64,000 bases of DNA from Cellulophaga fucicola (GTDB lineage: Bacteria > Bacteroidota > Bacteroidia > Flavobacteriales > Flavobacteriaceae), in contig NZ_FPIY01000002.1 of NCBI RefSeq assembly GCF_900119145.1, positions 503,579 through 567,578 on the forward strand, in the 5' to 3' direction. The number at the start of each line of letters is the position of its first letter. The first letter of the stretch is position 1. Below are positions 16,499-25,848 of the stretch, one piece after another. A program made the translations under genes and the position numbers. Below the pieces are notes generated by a model. That model was not told where the DNA came from. It searched no databases and was given only the letters and a program-made list of their open reading frames with translations.

Positions 16499-18916
16499 TT
16501 AATTTAAAAAATTAGATTTTCTATTATTTGTAATGTTTACATTAATGTTTTCCCCTACTTCTAAAGCTGCTATTTTAGTTTTTAATTCTTCTTCTGAGCC
16601 ATTTAACACTTCAACATCACGATCTACATTACCCTTACTATCTATTCTTGTATTGGCAACTACAGCTGTTATTATATTATTAGTTATAAACTCTACTTTT
16701 ATTTCTTTTTTAGTTTGATGTAATTCTGATGTTACACCATCTTCTATATGTCCGCCTAAAATAGGAGCAATAACCAAACCTATTAAACAAGTTAGTTTTA
16801 TTAGAATATTCATTGACGGTCCAGAAGTATCTTTAAATGGATCACCAACTGTATCTCCTGTTACTGCTGCTTTGTGTGCATCTGATCCTTTATAAGTCAT
16901 TTCCCCATTAATCTCTACTCCCGCTTCAAAAGATTTTTTAGCATTATCCCAAGCACCACCAGCATTATTCTGAAAAATTGCCCATAATACGCCACTTACA
17001 GTTACACCAGCCATATAACCACCTAACATTTCTGCAATAGCCATATTTTTCATTCCAAAAATCATAGGAACAAAAGCAATAACTAACGGAAAACCTATAG
17101 TTAACAATCCTGGCAACACCATTTCTCTTAAAGATGCTTTTGTAGAAATTGCAACACATTTATCATATTCAGGTTTTCCCGTACCTTCCATAATACCTGG
17201 AATATCTCTAAACTGTCTACGTACTTCCTGTACCATTTCCATAGCTGCTTTACCAACTGCATTCATTGCTAAAGCAGAAAAAACTACTGGCACCATGCCA
17301 CCAACAAACAACATTGCTAAAACGGGCGCTTTAAAAATATTAATTCCGTCTATCCCAGTAAATGTTACATAGGCAGCAAATAATGCCAACGAAGTTAACG
17401 CTGCCGATGCAATAGCAAAACCTTTACCAGTTGCTGCAGTTGTATTACCAACTGAATCTAATATATCTGTACGTTCTCTTACAATAGGTTCTTGCTCACT
17501 CATTTCTGCAATACCACCTGCATTGTCTGATATTGGACCAAAAGCATCAATAGCCAATTGCATAGCAGTTGTTGCCATCATAGCAGAAGCTGCCAAAGCC
17601 ACACCGTAAAAACCTGCAAAAGCATACGAAGCCCAAATAGCGCCTGCAAATAATAACACAGAAGGGAAAGTAGATATCATCCCTGTTGCTAGACCTGCAA
17701 TTATATTTGTTCCTGCACCAGTACTAGATTGTTGTACTATTTTTAAAATTGGTTTTTTACCTAATCCTGTATAATATTCTGTTACAGATGAAATAACAGC
17801 ACCAACAACTAAACCTACTAGTGTAGCATAGAAAACTCGCATCGCAGAAATTTCTAATACACCTTCACCAAAGAATTCCATTTTCATAGTTTCTGGCAAC
17901 ATCCAAGTAACTAGCCCATAGCAAGAAGCTGCTACTAAAATTATAGATGTCCAGTTACCTAGATTCAAAGCTCCCATTACCTGAGACTCTTTAGCATCAT
18001 TACTTTTTATTTTTACCAATAGCGTACCAATAATAGAAATAATAATTCCTACTCCTGCAATTGCCATTGGCAATAAAATTGGACCAATACCTCCAAAAGC
18101 ATCAGAAATAGATCCGCCCATATCTTTAATTACATAGTTACCCAGAACCATTGCAGCTAAAACCGTTGCTACATAAGACCCAAATAAATCAGCTCCCATA
18201 CCTGCTACATCACCAACATTATCACCAACGTTATCTGCTATAGTTGCAGGGTTACGTGGATCATCTTCTGGAATACCTGCTTCTACCTTACCAACTAAAT
18301 CTGCTCCAACATCGGCTGCTTTGGTATAAATGCCACCACCAACACGTGCAAACAAGGCAATAGATTCGGCTCCTAAAGAAAAACCAGCCAATGTCTCTAA
18401 TACTATAGTCATATCACCAGTCGTAGTCCATTGTCCTCCCATAAAGAACTGAAAGAAAATTATAAAGAATGCGGTTAAACCCAAAACAGCTAAACCCGCA
18501 ACTCCTAAGCCCATTACTGTACCACCACCAAAAGAAACTTTTAATGCCTTTGGTAAACTTGTACGCGCCGCTTGTGTTGTTCTTACATTTGTCTTTGTTG
18601 CTATTTTCATCCCTATATTACCCGCAAATGCAGAAAATACAGCTCCAAATATAAAAGCAATAACTATAAGCCAATGTGTTGTGGGTACAACCACAGATAC
18701 TATGGTAAGCAGTATACTTACTATTACCACAAAAATTGCTAAAAGTTTATACTCAGCATTTAAAAAAGCTAAAGCACCTTCGTAGATGTGATCTGAAATT
18801 TCTTTCATTTTACCATCTCCGGCATCTTGTTTCATAACCCAGGATTGTTTAATAACCATATAAACCAGTCCTAATACTGCCAAAATTATTGGCACGTAAA
18901 TCATTATTGACTCCAT
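16499..18916 (-). CDS. hppA: Membrane-bound pyrophosphatase, ion-pumping (HppA)
   Basis: Integral membrane pyrophosphatase coupling PPi hydrolysis to ion export; 805 residues with about 16 hydrophobic segments. Seen: the substrate motif [20 protein letters not shown], the acidic motif [20 protein letters not shown], and the C-terminal [13 protein letters not shown] motif. [10 protein letters not shown] carries Ala where K+-independent enzymes have Lys, so it is of the K+-stimulated type. Na+ pumping is plausible for this phylum but is not proven by sequence. About 80 residues after the last helix (from about 725) form a soluble extension absent from many homologues. Soluble ppa lies just upstream. 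Confidence 0.95.
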   Translation of the reverse strand: MESIMIYVPIILAVLGLVYMVIKQSWVMKQDAGDGKMKEISDHIYEGALAFLNAEYKLLAIFVVIVSILLTIVSVVVPTTHWLIVIAFIFGAVFSAFAGNIGMKIATKTNVRTTQAARTSLPKALKVSFGGGTVMGLGVAGLAVLGLTAFFIIFFQFFMGGQWTTTGDMTIVLETLAGFSLGAESIALFARVGGGIYTKAADVGADLVGKVEAGIPEDDPRNPATIADNVGDNVGDVAGMGADLFGSYVATVLAAMVLGNYVIKDMGGSISDAFGGIGPILLPMAIAGVGIIISIIGTLLVKIKSNDAKESQVMGALNLGNWTSIILVAASCYGLVTWMLPETMKMEFFGEGVLEISAMRVFYATLVGLVVGAVISSVTEYYTGLGKKPILKIVQQSSTGAGTNIIAGLATGMISTFPSVLLFAGAIWASYAFAGFYGVALAASAMMATTAMQLAIDAFGPISDNAGGIAEMSEQEPIVRERTDILDSVGNTTAATGKGFAIASAALTSLALFAAYVTFTGIDGINIFKAPVLAMLFVGGMVPVVFSALAMNAVGKAAMEMVQEVRRQFRDIPGIMEGTGKPEYDKCVAISTKASLREMVLPGLLTIGFPLVIAFVPMIFGMKNMAIAEMLGGYMAGVTVSGVLWAIFQNNAGGAWDNAKKSFEAGVEINGEMTYKGSDAHKAAVTGDTVGDPFKDTSGPSMNILIKLTCLIGLVIAPILGGHIEDGVTSELHQTKKEIKVEFITNNIITAVVANTRIDSKGNVDRDVEVLNGSEEELKTKIAALEVGENINVNITNNRKSNFLN

Positions 18917-18972
18917 ATTTTATTATTGTTTAATTATTAGCCTAGTAAATGTAATAAAATGAAACTTAACAA

Positions 18973-19009
18973 AAAAACCCTCTCATATTTGTCATATGAA
19001 AGGGTTTTT
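18973..19009 (-). terminator. Rho-independent terminator of ppa
   Basis: A hairpin with AAAACCCT/AGGGTTTT and inner TCATAT/ATATGA arms, 26 bp downstream of the ppa stop. T residues follow on the minus strand. It separates ppa from hppA, which therefore needs its own promoter. Confidence 0.8.
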
Positions 19010-19034
19010 AATAAAAATATTAATGATTTACTAG

Positions 19035-19562
19035 TTATATCTTAAAAGCGTCTTTTTCTTTAAATTCACTTTCATTATATCTTTCTATACATTTATCTAA
19101 TATAGCATAAGCTTCTTTGGCATCTCCCCAACCACCTACATCTACTTTTTTCTTTTCTAAATCTTTATAAACTTGAAAGAAATGTTCTATTTCTTTTATC
19201 TGATGTGGATTCATATCAGACAAATCATTTAATATATTCCAGATTGGATCTGATACAGGTACACAGATAACTTTTTCATCTGGTCCTTTTTCATCTGCCA
19301 TATGAAAAACCCCAATTGGTTTAACCTCTACAACACACATTGGAAAAGTTGGCTCACCCCCTAAAACTAACACATCTAATGGGTCACCATCTAATGCTAA
19401 AGTTTCTGGAATAAAACCGTAATCTGCAGGATACATCATTGAAGAAAATAACATTCTATCAAAGCGTATTTTTTTTAAATCAAAATCGTATTCGTACTTA
19501 TTTCTACTTCCTTTTGGAATCTCTATTAATACATCAAAAGATGTTTTTCCTTGTTTAGTCAT
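19035..19562 (-). CDS. ppa: Soluble inorganic pyrophosphatase (family I)
   Basis: Cytoplasmic Mg-dependent pyrophosphatase of 175 residues. Seen: IPKGSRNKYEYD at 15-26, YPADYGFIP at 44-52 and the metal-binding DGDPLDVLVL with Asp58, Asp60 and Asp63, all as in family I enzymes. It lies upstream of the membrane pyrophosphatase gene, but a strong terminator between them makes separate transcription likely. The combination would let the cell either discard PPi energy as heat or store it as an ion gradient. Confidence 0.97.
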   Translation of the reverse strand: MTKQGKTSFDVLIEIPKGSRNKYEYDFDLKKIRFDRMLFSSMMYPADYGFIPETLALDGDPLDVLVLGGEPTFPMCVVEVKPIGVFHMADEKGPDEKVICVPVSDPIWNILNDLSDMNPHQIKEIEHFFQVYKDLEKKKVDVGGWGDAKEAYAILDKCIERYNESEFKEKDAFKI

Positions 19563-19582
19563 TCTTATTATAAATTATTATA

Positions 19583-19590
19583 CAAAAATA
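19583..19590 (-). promoter_or_regulatory. Predicted promoter -7 box of ppa
   Basis: The minus strand reads TATTTTTG, an exact TAnnTTTG match, 20 bp upstream of the ppa ATG. The leader would be only about 15 bases. Confidence 0.5.
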
Positions 19591-19646
19591 GTGTAATCTG
19601 TAGTAACAGAAAGTTTTTTTTAGTTTAAATTAATCAAACCTTAGTA

Positions 19647-22142
19647 TTAAAAATTAAATCCAAAAGAGCCAGTTACGCTAAAAGGTCTTGCGTTTGGATT
19701 ATCAAAATAATTACCTCTAAAATTAAAATCTACTCGCAGAACTTTAAATATATTTCCTATACCAAAAGAATACTCCCAATACATTTCATCCGATGGTGCT
19801 ATTAAAGGAATACTTGTTGGTGCATTTAAGGCAACATTTTCTGATGACAACTCGCCCCAAACACCTCTTAAACCTACTATTTCTCGTAAGTTTAATTTTC
19901 TCATAAATGGTATACGAGAAAAAATTCTACCGTTAAAATTATGTTCTAAATGTACAGATGCATATGTATCTGTAACAAATTCGTAAAAATCTAGATTAGG
20001 AAAAGTATTGTAAATAGAAAACAAAGTTTGGTTACCCGGAATTACATTTAATAACCCTAAAGGAACTTCACCAAACGTTTTACCTATTTCTACTGTGCTA
20101 TACAATCTTCCAAAACCTCCTATTTGCCAAGGTTGACCATAAGAAAACTGAACTTTATCAAATTCAAAATCGCTTTCCATTGGTCCTTTAAAACCTTTAG
20201 AGTAATTAAATAATAAAGTACTATACTCGTCATTAATATCTTTACGTTCTACACCATAACCAATAGTTCGTTTACCTGGCGTGTAAATTAATGTGGTTGT
20301 AAAATCTAATTGTTTTATTTCTGATGACAACCCGGTTGGCGATTCTGCATCTACATAATCTAAGCTAAAAGCATCTGGTAAAGCCGAGCTAAGTTTTCTG
20401 TATGAACTACCCATACGCAACCTTACATTATGTATTGGTTCTACTTCTAAACTAAAGGCCGATAAATCTATATTTGTTAACCTATCATTAGAACCTACTG
20501 TAAATACAGAGGAAGATGCAATACTTCTACCCAATACATCATTAGTAGCAGTTAAGCTTAAGCCCAATTGTTCTATATCTTGTCTATGACCACCAGAAAC
20601 TATTAATCTACTCTTTTTATCGAGCAACCATTTACCAGAAATGCCGTGTTTTACTTTATCATCATCAAAACCATATGCCAAATAGCCCTCTACTCGCCAA
20701 GGGTCATTTTGCCCAAAATAAGTTCTGGCTCCTGCACGTACACGTACTCCTTCTGCATCATTATAGCCAAAAACACTATAAACATCACCAATATCTAAAT
20801 TCCACTTATCAATCTCTACATAACCAGATCCTAGAATACTAACTATATTATAATACGTATTAAATTTAGGAACCGTCTTTAAGGTGTCTAAAAGTTTATA
20901 CACTCCTTTTTCATCCTTATTAAGTCTTTCTAACCTGTTTTCTGTCCAAAATTCGTCATCCCTACTAAAAGCAGCCGGACTATATTCATCTCCTGTATCT
21001 TTATAAAATTTTCTTTCCTTAGGATTATCAAACTTATAATTGTTGTAAATAGTAGTACGCTTCCCGTAAATACCTTTAGATTTTTCTTTTTTGTTAAGAC
21101 TAAAATCGCTTAACATATAATCTCTTTTTAAAAGAAAAACAGAATCGTTTACAACATCAAACTCCTGTTCTATATAAATTTCTTTTACCCAGTTTATATT
21201 AGCGCTTTTTGTAACCTCTAGATTAATTTTTTTAATGGCGTATGTAGAATCGTTTACCCAAAAATCTCCTTTAAATGTAAGTTCATTTTTACGTCTTGGA
21301 TAATATATAATATTGTAACACCACTTATTATCTATAAAAGCACTGTCTGCTAATGCATAATTATAAACGTCTATTCCTGTTTTAGAAAGCGGACTTGTAA
21401 AACTCTTATCAAAAAACTTTAAGTAGTTATTGTAAATATCGTAGTCTGTATAAAGATCTTCTACAAATGCTGTTATAGCTTGATTGTTAGAAAAACCAGA
21501 ATTTTTACTTCCTTGTAATTTTTCTTTTTTAACACCTAAAACATTATCTCCATTTACTTTATGAAAAGTCTCATTTAAAAAAATAGGTAAATATGTTTTT
21601 CCAGTTACTCTAGAAGTGTCCAAATCTTTAAACACAAACTCTAAACCTTTAAACATTTTGCTTTTAATTAAAGCACTATCTATTGTATTAAGATCAAACT
21701 CTACTTTCTCATACTTATCATACTCGTATTGTTTGTATTTACGTAAGCCGTTTTCTCTTTTTTTAGTCCATATTTTTTTAAGAATATCTATAGCTGGATT
21801 ATTCTTTTTAGATAGTTTTCCAGAGAAAATAACAACTTCGTTTAATTCTTCGCCAGATTCTTTTAGAATAGCCTCGATCTTATAGGTAACTTTTGTTTCT
21901 AATGTTAAGTTTAAAGTTTCATAACCAACAAATGATATTTGTAGAATACTATGATTGTTTGGTGACTCCATATAGAAGCGACCATCGTCATTAGTAATTG
22001 TACCCTCTGTAGAGTTTTTAAATAATACGTTTGCAAATGCAACCGGCTCACCAAATTCATCTATAACAACACCACTAACCTTTGTTTGCGCAAAGTTTAC
22101 AAGCGTAACAAAACAGAATAGCACGAAAAAAATTTTCCTCAT
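19647..22142 (-). CDS. DUF5686 outer-membrane protein with CarboxypepD_reg-like domain
   Basis: An 831-residue predicted outer-membrane protein: signal peptide (about 1-19, ending NFAQ), carboxypeptidase-regulatory-like domain at about 20-105, then a long region of alternating beta segments of the DUF5686 family ending in an aromatic terminal strand (GSFGFNF). It lacks a recognisable TonB plug, so it is not a TonB receptor despite the similar N-terminus. Function is unknown. The gene lies after the pdhB terminator and has a short leader; no clear promoter was found. Confidence 0.85.
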   Translation of the reverse strand: MRKIFFVLFCFVTLVNFAQTKVSGVVIDEFGEPVAFANVLFKNSTEGTITNDDGRFYMESPNNHSILQISFVGYETLNLTLETKVTYKIEAILKESGEELNEVVIFSGKLSKKNNPAIDILKKIWTKKRENGLRKYKQYEYDKYEKVEFDLNTIDSALIKSKMFKGLEFVFKDLDTSRVTGKTYLPIFLNETFHKVNGDNVLGVKKEKLQGSKNSGFSNNQAITAFVEDLYTDYDIYNNYLKFFDKSFTSPLSKTGIDVYNYALADSAFIDNKWCYNIIYYPRRKNELTFKGDFWVNDSTYAIKKINLEVTKSANINWVKEIYIEQEFDVVNDSVFLLKRDYMLSDFSLNKKEKSKGIYGKRTTIYNNYKFDNPKERKFYKDTGDEYSPAAFSRDDEFWTENRLERLNKDEKGVYKLLDTLKTVPKFNTYYNIVSILGSGYVEIDKWNLDIGDVYSVFGYNDAEGVRVRAGARTYFGQNDPWRVEGYLAYGFDDDKVKHGISGKWLLDKKSRLIVSGGHRQDIEQLGLSLTATNDVLGRSIASSSVFTVGSNDRLTNIDLSAFSLEVEPIHNVRLRMGSSYRKLSSALPDAFSLDYVDAESPTGLSSEIKQLDFTTTLIYTPGKRTIGYGVERKDINDEYSTLLFNYSKGFKGPMESDFEFDKVQFSYGQPWQIGGFGRLYSTVEIGKTFGEVPLGLLNVIPGNQTLFSIYNTFPNLDFYEFVTDTYASVHLEHNFNGRIFSRIPFMRKLNLREIVGLRGVWGELSSENVALNAPTSIPLIAPSDEMYWEYSFGIGNIFKVLRVDFNFRGNYFDNPNARPFSVTGSFGFNF

Positions 22143-22184
22143 AGCATTAAATTCTTAAAAGCGAACTACATTTAAAAAAAAGAA

Positions 22185-22212
22185 AAAAGCCTTGTCATAA
22201 ATGACAAAGCTT
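22185..22212 (-). terminator. Rho-independent terminator of pdhB
   Basis: Stem AAGCCTTGTCA/TGACAAAGCTT with one mismatch and a 4-base loop, 26 bp beyond the pdhB stop. A T-rich tract follows on the minus strand. Confidence 0.8.
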
Positions 22213-22237
22213 AAATACTTTATAAAAAACTAGTTTC

Positions 22238-23215
22238 TTATTTGTATAAAACTTTTTTAACTGCCTTAACAACATCATTATGGTTTGGCAACCATTCTGC
22301 TAATAACACAGGAGAATAAGGAGCAGGTGTATCTGCTGTATTTATTCTTTCTACCGGTGCATCTAAATAATCAAAAGCATTAGATTGTATATGGTATGTA
22401 ATTTCTGTAGCAATGTTACCAAAAGGCCAAGACTCTTCTAATACAACCAATCTATTTGTTTTCTTAACAGATTTTAAAATTGCATCGTAGTCTAAAGGTC
22501 TCACTGTTCTTAAATCTATAATTTCACAGCTAATACCTTCTTTTTGCAACTCATCTGCAGCTATGTAAGCTTCTTTTATAATTTTACCAAAAGAAACAAT
22601 AGTAACATCTGTACCCTCTCTTTTAATATCTGCAACACCTAAAGGTAATGTATACTCACCTTCTGGCACTTCACCTTTGTCACCATACATTTGTTCAGAC
22701 TCCATAAAAATAACAGGATCATCATCTTGTATAGCTGCCTTTAACAGCCCTTTTGCATCCATTGGGTTAGATGGCACAACCACCTTTAAACCAGGACAGT
22801 TTGCAAACCAACTCTCAAAAGCTTGCGAGTGTGTTGCTGCTAATTGACCCGCAGAAGCCGTAGGCCCACGAAATACAATAGGACAATTAAATTGTCCGCC
22901 AGACATTTGTCTAATTTTTGCAGCGTTATTAATTATTTGGTCTATACCAACCAAAGAAAAGTTAAATGTCATGAACTCTACTATAGGTCTATTTCCGTTC
23001 ATTGCAGAACCAATAGCTATACCAGCAAATCCTAACTCAGAAATTGGAGTGTCTATTACTCTTTTTGCACCAAATTCATCTAACATACCTTTAGATGCTT
23101 TATATGCACCATTGTACTCAGCTACTTCTTCACCCATCAAGTAGATAGATTCATCTTTTCGCATCTCTTCAGACATAGCCTCAGCAATAGCCTCTCTAAA
23201 CTGTAATGTTTTCAT
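22238..23215 (-). CDS. pdhB: Pyruvate dehydrogenase E1 component, beta subunit
   Basis: Thiamine-diphosphate-dependent E1 beta subunit of 325 residues, which with the alpha subunit decarboxylates pyruvate to feed acetyl-CoA formation. Seen: MGEEVAEYNGAYKASKGM near 27-44 with the ThDP-activating glutamate, DTPISELGFAGIAIGSA near 55-71, and a C-terminal transketolase domain with EESWPFGNIATEI near 265-277. No E1 alpha, E2 or E3 gene is adjacent, so the complex is encoded at scattered loci. It is divergent from etfB across a 170-bp region with its own promoter. Confidence 0.93.
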   Translation of the reverse strand: MKTLQFREAIAEAMSEEMRKDESIYLMGEEVAEYNGAYKASKGMLDEFGAKRVIDTPISELGFAGIAIGSAMNGNRPIVEFMTFNFSLVGIDQIINNAAKIRQMSGGQFNCPIVFRGPTASAGQLAATHSQAFESWFANCPGLKVVVPSNPMDAKGLLKAAIQDDDPVIFMESEQMYGDKGEVPEGEYTLPLGVADIKREGTDVTIVSFGKIIKEAYIAADELQKEGISCEIIDLRTVRPLDYDAILKSVKKTNRLVVLEESWPFGNIATEITYHIQSNAFDYLDAPVERINTADTPAPYSPVLLAEWLPNHNDVVKAVKKVLYK

Positions 23216-23254
23216 TTATGTGGAATAAATTAATATAATCGATAAAAACGCAAG

Positions 23255-23262
23255 CAAAAATA
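23255..23262 (-). promoter_or_regulatory. Predicted promoter -7 box of pdhB
   Basis: The minus strand reads TATTTTTG, an exact TAnnTTTG match, 39 bp before the pdhB ATG. A TTG lies about 20 bp further upstream at the place of a -33 element. Confidence 0.55.
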
Positions 23263-23385
23263 GGAAATAATCTTTCAACTATAGGAAACGAAGCTGCAAA
23301 AAATCAATAAAATTTATTATGCATGCATAGTAAATTATAAAATTTATGGTTATCTTAGCGAAGTTATTATAAAAATGATAAAAAG

Positions 23386-24132
23386 ATGAAAATATTAGTC
23401 TGCATAAGTAACGTACCAGACACTACTTCTAAAATTAACTTTACAGAAGGAGATACTAAGTTTGATACAAACGGTGTACAATTTGTAATTAACCCAAATG
23501 ATGAGTTTGGACTTACAAGAGCAATGTGGTTTAAAGAAAAACAAGGAGCAACTGTACACGTTGTTAATGTTGGCGGAGCAACAACAGAGCCTACAATAAG
23601 AAAAGCATTAGCAATTGGTGCTGATGAAGCTATACGTGTTAATGCAGAACCAACAGATGGTTTCTTTGTTGCTCAGCAATTAGCAGAGGTTATTAAAAAT
23701 GGTGCTTACGATCTAGTTGTTGCTGGTCGTGAATCTATAGATTACAATGGTGGTATGGTTCCTGGAATGATAGCTACCTTATTAGATATGAATTTTGTAA
23801 ACACTTGTACAAGTTTAGAGATTGATGGCGATACTGTTACTGCTACTAGAGAAATTGATGGCGGTAAAGAAAAAATTAGCACATCATTACCTTTAGTTAT
23901 AGGTGGACAAAAAGGTCTAGTTGAAGAAAGCGATTTAAGAATACCAAATATGAGAGGTATTATGATGGCTCGTAAAAAAGCATTAACTGTTATAGAACCA
24001 ACAGATGCTACTGCAGCTACTACAGATGTTAGTTTTGACAAGCCTGCCGCAAAAGGCGCTGTTAAACTGGTAGACGCAGATAATATAGACGAGTTAATTA
24101 ACTTATTACATAACGAAGCAAAAGCAATCTAA
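23386..24132 (+). CDS. etfB: Electron transfer flavoprotein subunit beta
   Basis: Small subunit of ETF, which carries electrons from acyl-CoA dehydrogenases to the quinone pool. The 248 residues show the ETF-beta fold, with [13 protein letters not shown] at the start, the [20 protein letters not shown] segment near 117-136, and a [21 protein letters not shown] recognition-loop region near 168-188. It lies 2 bp before etfA, indicating tight co-translation. Confidence 0.95.
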   Translation: MKILVCISNVPDTTSKINFTEGDTKFDTNGVQFVINPNDEFGLTRAMWFKEKQGATVHVVNVGGATTEPTIRKALAIGADEAIRVNAEPTDGFFVAQQLAEVIKNGAYDLVVAGRESIDYNGGMVPGMIATLLDMNFVNTCTSLEIDGDTVTATREIDGGKEKISTSLPLVIGGQKGLVEESDLRIPNMRGIMMARKKALTVIEPTDATAATTDVSFDKPAAKGAVKLVDADNIDELINLLHNEAKAI

Positions 24133-24134
24133 TT

Positions 24135-25103
24135 ATGTCAGTTTTAGTATATACAGAATCGGAAAACGGAAAATTTAAAAAGAGTGCTTTTGAAGTAGCT
24201 TCTTATGCTTACGCTGTAGCACAACAATTAGGAACAACAGTTACTGCTATCTCATTTAATGCAGACAGTAATAACGCTTTAGGCAACTACGGTGTTACTA
24301 AAGTATTAAATGTTAGCAACGATAATCTTAAAACCTTTAACGCTAAAGCTTTTGCACACGCAATTACTGAAGCAGCAGATAAAGAAGGATCTAAAGTTGT
24401 TGTAATTGGCTCTAGCACAGATAGTAAATATTTAGCACCAATAGTAGCAGCAAAATTAAAAGCTGGCTACGCGCCTAATGTAGTTACTGCTCCAGATAGC
24501 ACATCTCCTTTTAAAGTAAAAAGAACAGTTTTTAGCAACAAAGGTTTTGCACACACAACTATTAGCACAGATGTTAAAGTTATTGGTGTATCTAACAATT
24601 CTTTTGGCGCTATAGAAAATAATACAACTGCAACAGCAGAAGATTTTTCTCCAACATTATCAGACGCAGATTTCTCTACTAAATCTATAGAAGTAGACAA
24701 AGTTGTAGGCAAAGCTACTATTGCAGATGCAGACGTAGTTGTATCTGGAGGTAGAGGATTAAAAGGTCCTGAAAACTGGGGAATGATAGAAGAATTAGCA
24801 GACGTACTTGGTGCTGCAACAGCTTGCTCTAAACCAGTTTCAGATTTAGGATGGAGACCTCATAGTGAGCACGTAGGCCAAACAGGAAAGCCAGTAGCAA
24901 GTAATTTATACATTGCAATTGGTATTTCTGGAGCTATACAACACTTAGCAGGTATTAGCGCTTCTAAAGTAAAAGTTGTTATAAATACAGACCCAGAAGC
25001 TCCTTTCTTTAAGGCTGCAGATTACGGTATTGTAGGCGATGCTTTTGAAGTAGTTCCTAAGCTAATAGAAAAATTAAAAGAATTTAAAGCTCAAAACGCT
25101 TAA
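24135..25103 (+). CDS. etfA: Electron transfer flavoprotein subunit alpha
   Basis: FAD-binding ETF subunit of 322 residues. Seen: the C-terminal FAD-binding signature from [14 protein letters not shown] (near 200) through [17 protein letters not shown] and [15 protein letters not shown] to [19 protein letters not shown] (near 282-300). The operon etfB-etfA ends in a large hairpin just downstream. No ETF-quinone oxidoreductase or acyl-CoA dehydrogenase gene is in the window. Confidence 0.96.
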   Translation: MSVLVYTESENGKFKKSAFEVASYAYAVAQQLGTTVTAISFNADSNNALGNYGVTKVLNVSNDNLKTFNAKAFAHAITEAADKEGSKVVVIGSSTDSKYLAPIVAAKLKAGYAPNVVTAPDSTSPFKVKRTVFSNKGFAHTTISTDVKVIGVSNNSFGAIENNTTATAEDFSPTLSDADFSTKSIEVDKVVGKATIADADVVVSGGRGLKGPENWGMIEELADVLGAATACSKPVSDLGWRPHSEHVGQTGKPVASNLYIAIGISGAIQHLAGISASKVKVVINTDPEAPFFKAADYGIVGDAFEVVPKLIEKLKEFKAQNA

Positions 25104-25125
25104 TTTTTTATAAATTGTGCCCATA

Positions 25126-25177
25126 CTAAAGGGCTGTTTAAATACAAGGAAACCCCTTTTATTTAAACAGCCCTTAG
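25126..25177 (+). terminator. Large hairpin ending the etfBA operon
   Basis: Near-perfect 17-bp stem (from CTAAAGGGCTGTTTAAAT to its complement) with a loop of about 17 bases, starting 23 bp after the etfA stop. The T-tract beyond it is weak. It ends 17 bp before the start of the bifunctional-nuclease gene and overlaps any upstream start for that gene. Confidence 0.75.
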
Positions 25178-25194
25178 TAATTTTAAATGTTTAT

Positions 25195-25827
25195 ATGAGT
25201 TTAGTACGACTAAAAATAAAAGGAATATCTTATAGCCAAACGCAAAATGGCGCATATGCCCTTATATTAAATGAAGTAGATGGCGATAGAAAACTACCTA
25301 TAGTAATTGGTGCTTTTGAGGCACAATCTATAGCGATTGCCCTAGAAAAAGAAATTAAACCTCCAAGACCTCTAACACACGATCTTTTTAAGAATTTTTC
25401 AGATAGATTTGCCATTGTTATCAAACAGGTAATTATACACAAATTAGTAGATGGCGTATTCTACTCTAGTATTATTTGCGAAAGAGATATGGTCGAAGAA
25501 ATTATAGACGCTAGAACTAGTGATGCAATTGCATTAGCACTTCGTTTTGATGCACCTATATTTACATACAAAACTATACTAGACAAGGCGGGTATTTTCT
25601 TAAAGTTCTCTTCCAAAGAAGAAGATGAAGATCCTGATAAAGATGATAGTATTATGGTTGATGAAATTCTACAAGAAGGTGAAACTGTAGAAATAGAATC
25701 TAATCCTTCTGATGCATACAGAGAGTTAACTATTAACGAACTGCACGAAGAATTAAATAAAGCTGTTGCTAATGAAGACTATGAGAAAGCAGCTAAACTT
25801 AGAGATGAAATCTCGAAAAGAAAATAA
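25195..25827 (+). CDS. Bifunctional nuclease (DUF151) family protein with C-terminal UVR motif
   Basis: A 210-residue protein. The N-terminal part (about 1-150) is the DUF151/BFN domain (LPIVIGAFEAQSIAIAL; DARTSDAIALALR), and the C-terminal 40 residues form a UvrB/UvrC-type helical hairpin (LHEELNKAVANEDYEKAAKL). BFN proteins have been linked to nuclease activity in plants, but the bacterial role is unsettled. The start is the ATG at 25195 (SLVRLKIKG...). An open frame reaches back to 25117, but that would place the start inside the preceding terminator hairpin. It precedes the nucleoside transporter gene by 21 bp. Confidence 0.88.
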   Translation: MSLVRLKIKGISYSQTQNGAYALILNEVDGDRKLPIVIGAFEAQSIAIALEKEIKPPRPLTHDLFKNFSDRFAIVIKQVIIHKLVDGVFYSSIICERDMVEEIIDARTSDAIALALRFDAPIFTYKTILDKAGIFLKFSSKEEDEDPDKDDSIMVDEILQEGETVEIESNPSDAYRELTINELHEELNKAVANEDYEKAAKLRDEISKRK

Positions 25828-25848
25828 CCAATTTACACACAACTTATT

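Noticed and set aside
25117-25194. Extended start for the bifunctional-nuclease-family gene
   Set aside because: The extra 26 codons are read through the arms of the etfBA terminator hairpin, and the conserved domain begins at the ATG at 25195.
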